Shown: positions 1 to 4,867 of the stretch, one piece after another | How positions within the stretch are numbered: the stretch's first letter is position 1 | Layout of the letters: each line of letters starts with the position of its first letter | Assembly (NCBI GenBank): GCA_021788955.1 | Contig: JAJYKC010000195.1 | Span: 1-5,888, forward strand | Source of the DNA: Acidobacteriota bacterium | GTDB taxonomy: Bacteria > Acidobacteriota > Terriglobia > Bryobacterales > Bryobacteraceae | DNA length: 5,888 nucleotides | Reading direction: 5' to 3' | Made by a program: the position numbers and the translations under genes | The notes under the pieces: model-generated | The model's database searches: none | What the model was told of the DNA's origin: nothing | The model's input: the letters and a program-made list of their open reading frames with translations, nothing else

Positions 1-290
1 TCGAGTAGACCAAAGGGATGATTGGCCACCGCGACGACAGGTCCGGAGCGGGGAACCCGCGCCAGGTCGGCCGGGCTCACCTTCGCCTGCACGCCGAGCA
101 GATCGAGAAGAGAATCGAAAATGGAGCCCCCGGCGCCGCGCTGCCGGGCGGCGTCGTAGAGCGAATAGAGGCGGTCGAGAGCGAGAAGCCGCTCCATCGC
201 CGTCTGTACCGGGCCGGGCAGCGGCGCCGGAAACAGCACGGCGAGCGGCGCGGCGAAACCCGGCCGGCCCGTTGCGTCGAATTCTGGCAT
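1..290 (-). CDS. Lysophospholipid acyltransferase-like protein (PlsC/hemolysin type), N-terminal part, cut by window edge
   Basis: The minus strand is open from an ATG at 290-288 to the left edge, giving 96 codons. The next in-frame stop upstream is at 326-324, with no other start codon between, so the start is well fixed. The protein opens MPEFDATGRPGFAAP and ends in GPVVAVANHPFGLL followed by a partial GA codon (Asp or Glu). The stretch 'VANHPFGxx(D/E)' at residues 88-97 resembles the acyl-acceptor motif of PlsC-like acyltransferases of the hemolysin-associated group (NHPxGGxDG), with His91 as the expected catalytic base. Members transfer acyl groups to lysophospholipids or related lipids at the cytoplasmic membrane. 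The catalytic C-terminal bulk lies outside the window, so substrate cannot be judged. The gene is divergent from the cyclophilin gene, with 98 bp between them. No convincing Shine-Dalgarno or promoter is visible upstream. Confidence is high that this is a real gene and moderate for the family. Confidence 0.8.
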   Translation of the reverse strand, partial: MPEFDATGRPGFAAPLAVLFPAPLPGPVQTAMERLLALDRLYSLYDAARQRGAGGSIFDSLLDLLGVQAKVSPADLARVPRSGPVVAVANHPFGLL

Positions 291-349
291 AAAGTCCGTT
301 GCGTTTATGTTGAATCCGCCGCATCACACGCCGATGACGGCTCGGTTGC

Positions 350-380
350 TTGTGTGTAAAAGTGCGCCACTCGCTATAAT
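350..380 (+). promoter_or_regulatory. Promoter of the cyclophilin gene, perfect -10 box, leaderless arrangement
   Basis: TATAAT at 375-380 matches the sigma70 -10 consensus exactly. The only -35-like hexamer is TTGTGT at 350-355, with a long 19-bp spacer, so that element is weak. A start about 7 nt after the -10 box falls near 387, two bases before the ATG at 389. No purine-rich ribosome binding site lies between. The mRNA would therefore be leaderless or nearly so. This is a prediction from spacing; the transcription start is not known. Confidence 0.6.
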
Positions 381-388
381 CCGGTTGC

Positions 389-1066
389 ATGAGGACTTTG
401 GCGATACTGACAATCTGCGTAATGGGAGCGGCGGCGCAGGCCCCGGCCCCGGCATCGGCCCCAGCGAAGAGTGAAACCGCGCCCCAGTTTCCACCGGGGC
501 TCTACGCCACGTTTCAAACATCGATGGGCAATATCGTTTGCAGGCTGTATGACAAGGAGGCGCCCATCGCAGTCCGGAACTTCGTCGGCCTCGCGCGCGG
601 GACCAAGACCTGGACCGACCCCAAGACTCACCGCCCCGTCCGCCGGTCGCTCTATACCGGTACAGTCTTCCATCGCGTGATCCCGGATTTCATGATCCAG
701 GGTGGGGACCCGAAAGGCGACGGCTCCGGCTCGCCCGGCTACAAGTTCAAGAACGAAGACAACCAGTACAAGTTCGACAAGAAGGGCGTGCTCGCCATGG
801 CCAACGCCGGGCGCGACACCAACGGCAGCCAGTTCTTCATCACGGTCGCGCCGTATCCCAGCCTGAACGGCGACTATACGGTGTTCGGGCAGGTCATTCA
901 AGGCCAGGAAGTGGCCGACGCGATTTCGAAAGTGCCTCGGAACGCAAACGACCGTCCGCGGACCCCGGTGAAACTGGTCCGCGTGACGATTCAGCACATC
1001 TACGCCCCCGGCGAGAAACCTCCGGTGCGCCGGCCCGCGGCCCACGCGGCGAAGAAGGCTACGTAG
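389..1066 (+). CDS. Exported cyclophilin-type peptidyl-prolyl cis-trans isomerase
   Basis: This 225-residue protein catalyses cis/trans isomerisation of Xaa-Pro bonds, probably as a folding helper outside the cytoplasm. Residues 1-17 (MRTLAILTICVMGAAAQ) look like a short signal peptide with cleavage near AAA-QA, which supports the ATG at 389. A Pro/Ala-rich linker follows to about residue 36. The cyclophilin core then shows FHRVIPDFMIQGGD (94-107), MANAGRDTNGSQFFIT (137-152) and YTVFGQVIQG (163-172). The Arg and Phe of FHRV..F, the Gln of QGGD and the FF of QFFIT are the expected active-site residues. The family's frequent Trp near the TVFG motif is absent, with Tyr163 just before TVFG. Residues 71-88 (GTKTWTDPKTHRPVRRSL) form a charged insert ahead of the catalytic strand. 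The C-terminus is a basic Ala/Lys/Arg/Pro tail (from about 207). The gene stands alone: the left neighbour is divergent, and the right neighbour is convergent and overlaps by 8 bp at the stop codons. Confidence 0.93.
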   Translation: MRTLAILTICVMGAAAQAPAPASAPAKSETAPQFPPGLYATFQTSMGNIVCRLYDKEAPIAVRNFVGLARGTKTWTDPKTHRPVRRSLYTGTVFHRVIPDFMIQGGDPKGDGSGSPGYKFKNEDNQYKFDKKGVLAMANAGRDTNGSQFFITVAPYPSLNGDYTVFGQVIQGQEVADAISKVPRNANDRPRTPVKLVRVTIQHIYAPGEKPPVRRPAAHAAKKAT

Positions 1067-1067
1067 C
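1058..1067. other. 10-bp palindrome containing the stop codons of two convergent genes
   Basis: GCTACGTAGC is a perfect palindrome. Its TAG at 1064-1066 ends the cyclophilin gene. The complementary TAG read on the minus strand (1061-1059) ends the isochorismatase-fold gene. The two coding regions thus overlap tail to tail by 8 bp. No T-run or long stem is present, so it is not an intrinsic terminator by itself, and the transcripts probably run into each other. Confidence 0.8.
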
Positions 1068-1619
1068 TCCGAGTGCCCTCAGAACTTCTTCCGTCCGCAC
1101 GACGGTGCAGTACTCGCCGTCGAGGTTCGCCAGGCTCATCAGGTGAACTTCATCGGCGGTGCGGAAGGCGCCGGCCCAATCGCGGCGGCCGAAGGTGAAG
1201 CAGGCGTCCTCGGCCAGATAAACCTCGAAGCCCAGGTTCCCGGCCATGCGGACCGTGGCTTCGACGCTGTTATTCGTTATCAGGCCGGCAACGACCAGCG
1301 TGGTTTGCTTTGCCGCGCGGAGCCGCCGTTCGAAATCCGTGCCGATAAACGCGCTATTCGTGTTTTTTGGGATCACCGTTTCACCGGGTAATGGCATGGC
1401 TTCGGGCTTAAAATCGTGCCCCGGCTGGCCCGGGCGGTAATACGAATTCGGTTCGAGGGAGTCGTGGCGGACGTGATAGATGGGCCTGCCCCCGAGGCGC
1501 CAGGCTTCAAGCAGCGCCGCGATGTTGCCCTCGGCCCCGGGATGATTCCGGACGCCCCAGTCCGGATGGTCGATCGCGCGCTGGACGTCGATCAGGACCA
1601 GCGCGGCTGTGGCGGGCAG
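1059..1619 (-). CDS. Isochorismatase-fold hydrolase with Ser in place of the nucleophilic Cys; start codon unresolved
   Basis: The minus-strand frame encodes a near-complete isochorismatase/cysteine-hydrolase domain. Counting from codon 1619-1617 (CTG), it shows LPATAALVLIDVQ (catalytic Asp11), RPIYHVRHDS (45-54), GETVIPKNTNSAFIGTDFE (79-97, catalytic Lys85), and AGLITNNSVEATVRMAGNLGF (111-131). The 186-residue length suits the family (about 180-200). In amidases of this fold the nucleophile sits in a TxxC motif; here Ser118 (codon 1268-1266) occupies it. True isochorismatases such as PhzD and EntB also lack that Cys, so the protein may hydrolyse something other than an amide or be inactive. 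No ATG, GTG or TTG lies in frame between the stop at 1712-1710 and the Met codon at 1397-1395, yet homology clearly begins near 1619. The gene may use CTG or ATT, may have lost its start, or may carry a frameshift. Starting at 1397 would drop Asp11 and the first beta strand. The left boundary (TAG 1061-1059) is firm; the right one is my estimate. Confidence 0.78.
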   Translation of the reverse strand: MPATAALVLIDVQRAIDHPDWGVRNHPGAEGNIAALLEAWRLGGRPIYHVRHDSLEPNSYYRPGQPGHDFKPEAMPLPGETVIPKNTNSAFIGTDFERRLRAAKQTTLVVAGLITNNSVEATVRMAGNLGFEVYLAEDACFTFGRRDWAGAFRTADEVHLMSLANLDGEYCTVVRTEEVLRALGAT

Positions 1620-1686
1620 GGACCGCGGGTGGCTACCGGAGTTGTCCTGAATCGACCGAATAGTCCCCAGGTTCTCACATTTCCTC

Positions 1687-1716
1687 TTGACTTTATAAGT
1701 CCATCGGCCTTATTCT
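1687..1716 (+). promoter_or_regulatory. Sigma70-like promoter of the lacI-family gene
   Basis: TTGACT at 1687-1692 matches five of six -35 consensus bases. TATTCT at 1711-1716 matches four of six -10 bases, with an 18-bp spacer. Transcription would begin near 1723, inside the operator-like palindrome that follows, leaving a leader of about 80 nt before the repressor ATG. The prediction rests on hexamer match and spacing alone. Confidence 0.55.
1692..1697 (-). promoter_or_regulatory. Possible -10 box for the divergent hydrolase gene
   Basis: Read on the minus strand this is TATAAA, five of six consensus bases. No good -35 hexamer is found 16-18 bp upstream, where the operator-like palindrome lies. 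Transcription would start near 1685. Just downstream on the same strand lies AGAGGA (1686-1681), followed by ATG TGA and an overlapping GTG at 1678-1676, neither of which is in the hydrolase frame. This is weak support only. Confidence 0.3.
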
Positions 1717-1731
1717 CGAAAACGTTTACAG
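1716..1731. promoter_or_regulatory. LacI/CcpA-type operator, likely autoregulatory
   Basis: The sequence TCGAAAACGTTTACAG has a central CG and near-perfect dyad symmetry: GAAAAC against GTTTAC at 1718-1729, with one mismatch between half sites. It matches the AAxCG-type operators bound by LacI-family repressors (cre-like WTGNAARCGNWWWCAW) except for two outer positions. It sits directly after the predicted -10 box of the lacI-family gene 72 bp downstream, a classic position for repression of its own promoter. It also lies just upstream of a minus-strand TATAAA (1697-1692), so it could influence the divergent hydrolase gene. Binding by the adjacent regulator is inferred. Confidence 0.65.
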
Positions 1732-1753
1732 CGCGAGCGGGACGATCTTGCAA

Positions 1754-1784
1754 GGGGGAGCGTTCCGGATTCGCGCGATCCCCC
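1754..1784 (+). other. Possible hairpin in the leader of the lacI-family mRNA
   Basis: GGGGGA at 1754-1759 can pair with TCCCCC at 1779-1784 across a 19-nt loop. A second short inverted repeat, CCCAA-G-TTGGG, spans 1782-1792 and competes for the same C-run. The purine-rich AAGGGGGAG at 1752-1760 looks like a Shine-Dalgarno but has no in-frame start at a normal distance. The true start at 1803 has only a weak site in front of it. Whether this structure affects translation is unknown. Confidence 0.3.
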
Positions 1785-1802
1785 AAGTTGGGCGAAACAG
1801 GC

Positions 1803-2807
1803 ATGAGCATTCGCGAGGTAGCAAAGCGCGCGAAGGTGTCCACGGCGACCGTATCCCGCGCGATTCATCACGACTCCCGGGTGAACTCCGAGACGGCGGA
1901 GAGGGTGTGGCACGCGATTCGGGAGTTGAATTATTACCCGAATGTGCATGCGCGCTCGCTCGCCTCCGGACGAAGCCACATCGCCGGGCTGATCGTTTCC
2001 GATATTACGAATCCGTTTTTCCCCGAACTGGTGCAGGGTTTTGCCGAAGCCGCTCTGGAAAGCGGCTACGATACGCTGGTCGCCTCGACCAACTACGACG
2101 CCGCGCGGACTTCTCTCGCCATCCGCCGCATGCTCGAGCGGAAGGCGGACGGCGTAGCGATCATGACCTCGGAAATGGACGAATCGCTGATTGCGGAGTT
2201 AAAGAACCGCAACGTGCCGATGGTCTTTCTCGATGTCGCCGCGCCGGGACGACTGATCTCGAATCTGCGAGTGGACTACGCCGACGGCGTGGGTACGGCT
2301 GTAAGACATCTCATCTCGCTCGGCCACCGCCGGATCGGGTTCCTCAGCGGACCGGACAACCTGAAATCGGCGCGCGTCAGGCGGGACGCGTTTCTCGAGT
2401 GCCTGAGCAACGCCGGGCTCCCGATCGAGGACCCGCGGATGGTCACCGACGGCGGCCACAGAATCGACGGCGGCTTCGATGCGATGCAGCGTCTGCTCGC
2501 GCTCGACGAGCGCCCCACCGCGGTTCTGGCTTCAAACGACCTTACCGCGATCGGCGCCCTGCGGGCTATCCGGAACGCCGGCCTCCGCGTGCCCGAGGAC
2601 ATTTCCGTCGTCGGCTTCGACGACATCCAGCTCGCCGCCTTTACCGATCCTCCTCTAACCACCGTCCGCCTGCCGCGCACCGAGATCGCCGAGCGCGCTT
2701 TCGAATGCCTGGCCCGGAACATGGACCTGGGCCAGGAGGACGGCGCCGAACCCGTAATCGCCACGAAGCTGATCGTCCGCGCCTCCACGGCTCCGTACCG
2801 CCGTTGA
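1803..2807 (+). CDS. LacI-family transcriptional repressor
   Basis: The 334-residue protein has the full LacI/GalR architecture and usual length. The N-terminal helix-turn-helix is [21 protein letters not shown] (1-21), followed by the third helix and the hinge around [16 protein letters not shown] (43-58). The periplasmic-binding-protein-like core starts at [19 protein letters not shown] and includes [29 protein letters not shown] and [27 protein letters not shown]. Such proteins bind an AxCG-centred operator and leave it (or are recruited) on binding a small, usually sugar-like, effector. The ATG at 1803 gives the canonical MSIREVA opening. The frame is open far upstream, but that region is the antisense of the hydrolase gene, so I do not extend it. 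Ribosome binding signals are poor. A matching operator lies 72 bp upstream, suggesting autoregulation. No sugar transport or catabolic gene is adjacent. The nearest same-strand gene, 60 bp downstream, is the amidotransferase. Effector and targets cannot be read from sequence. Confidence 0.94.
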   Translation: MSIREVAKRAKVSTATVSRAIHHDSRVNSETAERVWHAIRELNYYPNVHARSLASGRSHIAGLIVSDITNPFFPELVQGFAEAALESGYDTLVASTNYDAARTSLAIRRMLERKADGVAIMTSEMDESLIAELKNRNVPMVFLDVAAPGRLISNLRVDYADGVGTAVRHLISLGHRRIGFLSGPDNLKSARVRRDAFLECLSNAGLPIEDPRMVTDGGHRIDGGFDAMQRLLALDERPTAVLASNDLTAIGALRAIRNAGLRVPEDISVVGFDDIQLAAFTDPPLTTVRLPRTEIAERAFECLARNMDLGQEDGAEPVIATKLIVRASTAPYRR

Positions 2808-2823
2808 GATGCCGCTCGGGCGG

Positions 2824-2837
2824 GGCCGGAGCCGGCC
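2824..2837. repeat. Short GC-only inverted repeat between repressor and amidotransferase genes
   Basis: GGCCGG at 2824-2829 and CCGGCC at 2832-2837 are perfect inverted arms separated by AG. There is no following T-run, so it does not qualify as an intrinsic terminator. It may form a small stem (closing to a 4-nt loop) in a read-through transcript just upstream of the amidotransferase ribosome binding site. Confidence 0.4.
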
Positions 2838-2867
2838 GATGGTATCGTTGGGGGTGAGCCTCGCCGC

Positions 2868-4781
2868 ATGTGCGGAATTGCCGGTTACTTTCTCCCCCAA
2901 ACCTCGCCGGACCCTGTCACGGTCCGGGCCATGTGCGATCTCATTCGCCATCGCGGTCCGGACGACGAGGGCTATCACGTCGACGGCGGCTGCGCCATCG
3001 GCATGCGCCGCCTCAGCATCATTGACCTCGGCGGCGGCCACCAGCCGATTTCCAATGAGGACGGCTCCGTCTGGGTGGTGTTCAACGGCGAGATCTACAA
3101 CTATCAGTCACTCCGCGAGCGTCTGATCGCGCAGGGCCACCGCTTTCGCACCTTCAGCGACACGGAAGCCCTCGTTCACCTCTACGAGCAGGAAGGCGAG
3201 CAGGGTATCGCGCGGCTGCGGGGCATGTTCGCCTACGCCATCTGGGACGCGCGCTCGCGGCGCCTGCTGTTGGTGCGGGACCGGTTCGGCAAGAAGCCGC
3301 TTTACTACGCAATCCTCGACCGCGGCATCGTCTTCGGCAGCGAACTGAAGTGCTTGCGGGCCGCCGGGGCGCCGCTCGAAGTGGACGAAGACGCGCTGCG
3401 CCTTTACTTCCGCTTCGGCTACATCCCCGATCCCCTTAGTCCATTCCGCGCCATCCGCAAACTGACACCCGGCGGATGGCTGACTTACTCGCAAGACGGT
3501 ACGGTGCGGGAAGGGCGGTACTGGACTCTGCCCGAGCCCGCCGAAGCGCGCGCAGCCGGTTTCGACCCGGGGGCCGCGCGCGGCCAGTTGCGCGAAGTGT
3601 TCGACGAAAGCGTAAAGCTGCGCATGATCGCCGACGTGCCGCTGGGCGCGTTTCTAAGCGGAGGCATCGATTCCAGTTCCGTGGTCGCTTCCATGGCGCG
3701 TCAGTCCAACGCGCCGGTGAAGACGTTTTCCATCGGTTTTCGCGAGGCCGGCTTCAACGAACTGCCGCACGCGCGGCTGATAGCGGAGAAATTCCACACC
3801 GAGCACCACGAGATCGTTCTCGAGCCGGACTGCGTGCCGCTGATATCGAGCCTCGTGCGCTACTTCGACGAGCCGTTCGGCGACGAGTCGGCGATTCCTA
3901 CGTTTCTGGTTTCGCAGTTCGCCGTGCAGCACGTCAAAGTAGCGCTCACGGGCGACGGCGGCGACGAGTTGTTCGCCGGATACGAAGCGCCCGCCTTCAT
4001 CCGGCGAAAACAGTGGCTGGACCGTGTGCCCTCCTCCGTGCGCCGCGCCATCGCCGGGTTCGCCGATCTCCTCCCCTATTCGGCCTACGGCAAGAACTAT
4101 CTGCGCATGGTGAGCCGGCCGAACGCGATCGAGCGCTACTTCGAAGCCAGTTACACGCCTCACTTCGTGCTGCGGAACCTGCTGCTCGAACCGTGGCGCA
4201 CTCCGGATTCCGAAAGCTTCCTCCGCTCCACATTCCCCGATGGGTTGCTCGCCGGGGAACCGGACATCGTGCGCCAGGCGCTGTACTTCGAAGCGGCCGT
4301 AAAGCTGACGGGGAACATGCTCGTGAAGGTGGACCGCATGTCGATGGCGAACTCGCTCGAGGTCCGGAGCCCGATGCTCGACCACGAGCTCGCAGCGGTT
4401 GCCGCGCGTGTTCCTTATCCTTGGAACATGCGCGAAGGCCGGGGGAAACGCTTCTTCCTGGACGCCGTGGGGGACCGGCTTCCGCCCGAACTCCTTACGC
4501 TGCCGAAAAAAGGTTTCGCGCTGCCGCTGCCGGTGTGGTTCCGCGGACCGATGCGCGGTTTCCTCCGGGATCATCTGGAAGGCCCGGCGTTCCGCAACCG
4601 CGGTTTTACTTCGCCCAAATTCGTCTCCCATCTCATCGCCGAACATGAGAACGGCCGGCGCGACAACAGCTACTGGCTGTGGATGCTGCTCATGCTCGAC
4701 CTCTGGTTTCGCGCCTGGGGCGAGCCGGCTGCGCCCGATCTGCGGTCCATCCCGCTGCCCGCCGCCGAAGAACGCGTGTAA
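2868..4781 (+). CDS. asnB: Glutamine-hydrolysing asparagine synthetase-type amidotransferase (AsnB family)
   Basis: The 637-residue protein has two domains. The N-terminal class II glutamine amidotransferase domain begins MCGIAGYF, so Cys2 is the nucleophile after Met removal. It carries HRGPDDEG (28-35), RRLSIIDLGGGHQPISNEDG (47-66), FNGEIYNYQ (72-80), SDTEALVHLYE (97-107) and the RDRFGKKPLYY segment (137-147). The synthetase domain holds the pyrophosphate loop SGGIDSS (264-270), TGDGGDELFAGYEAP (361-375) and KVDRMSMANSLEVRSPMLDHEL near residues 486-507. It uses glutamine ammonia and ATP to amidate a carboxylate, classically aspartate. The extra length over E. coli AsnB (554) and the overall style recall the amidotransferases found with exosortase A/exopolysaccharide loci, so the substrate may not be aspartate. 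GGGGGTGA at 2850-2857 is a plausible ribosome binding site 10 nt before the ATG. No promoter is obvious in the 60-bp gap after the repressor gene, so co-transcription is plausible. Family is certain; the symbol is by family. Confidence 0.93.
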   Translation: MCGIAGYFLPQTSPDPVTVRAMCDLIRHRGPDDEGYHVDGGCAIGMRRLSIIDLGGGHQPISNEDGSVWVVFNGEIYNYQSLRERLIAQGHRFRTFSDTEALVHLYEQEGEQGIARLRGMFAYAIWDARSRRLLLVRDRFGKKPLYYAILDRGIVFGSELKCLRAAGAPLEVDEDALRLYFRFGYIPDPLSPFRAIRKLTPGGWLTYSQDGTVREGRYWTLPEPAEARAAGFDPGAARGQLREVFDESVKLRMIADVPLGAFLSGGIDSSSVVASMARQSNAPVKTFSIGFREAGFNELPHARLIAEKFHTEHHEIVLEPDCVPLISSLVRYFDEPFGDESAIPTFLVSQFAVQHVKVALTGDGGDELFAGYEAPAFIRRKQWLDRVPSSVRRAIAGFADLLPYSAYGKNYLRMVSRPNAIERYFEASYTPHFVLRNLLLEPWRTPDSESFLRSTFPDGLLAGEPDIVRQALYFEAAVKLTGNMLVKVDRMSMANSLEVRSPMLDHELAAVAARVPYPWNMREGRGKRFFLDAVGDRLPPELLTLPKKGFALPLPVWFRGPMRGFLRDHLEGPAFRNRGFTSPKFVSHLIAEHENGRRDNSYWLWMLLMLDLWFRAWGEPAAPDLRSIPLPAAEERV

Positions 4782-4851
4782 TTTCCACGGCTTCCGGCCT
4801 CCCCTATCGACAGGATGGTTCCATTCGGCGCCGGCCCGTACGCTGGTCATG

Positions 4852-4858
4852 AAAGGGA
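4852..4858 (+). promoter_or_regulatory. Ribosome binding site deciding the glycosyltransferase start
   Basis: AAAGGGA lies 9 nt before the GTG at 4868-4870 but abuts the in-frame ATG at 4859-4861. Normal spacing therefore favours the GTG, which gives a protein opening MADFHQTG. Another ATG at 4849-4851 is out of frame. Confidence 0.55.
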
Positions 4859-4867
4859 ATGAAACGC

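Noticed and set aside
18..359. Plus-strand open frame over the acyltransferase start
   Set aside because: It is antisense to the minus-strand acyltransferase reading, which has a recognisable NHPFG motif; the plus-strand product resembles nothing.
374..1045. Minus-strand open frame of 223 codons across the cyclophilin gene
   Set aside because: It is a shadow of a clear plus-strand cyclophilin gene and its translation resembles no family.
1416..1802. Open frame upstream of and in phase with the lacI-family gene, which could be read as a 129-residue N-terminal extension
   Set aside because: It is the antisense of the hydrolase gene plus the control region, includes the promoter and operator, and has no domain. 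LacI-family proteins begin at the helix-turn-helix, matching the ATG at 1803.
1592..1843. Minus-strand open frame of 83 codons overlapping the repressor start and control region
   Set aside because: It runs through the operator and promoter and has no family resemblance. Only its GTG at 1678-1676 is of interest, as a possible displaced start for the hydrolase, and it is out of frame.
2824..2845. Intrinsic terminator after the lacI-family gene
   Set aside because: The inverted repeat has a 2-nt loop and no T-tract after it, so terminator function is not supported.
3476..4648. Plus-strand open frame of about 390 codons inside the amidotransferase gene
   Set aside because: It is an out-of-frame reading of the amidotransferase, extremely Arg-rich, with no motifs.
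4807..4843. Possible promoter before the glycosyltransferase (TCGACA at 4807-4812)
   Set aside because: The -35-like hexamer is five of six, but no -10-like sequence lies at 16-19 bp; the nearest (TACGCT at 4838) is 25 bp away and matches poorly.
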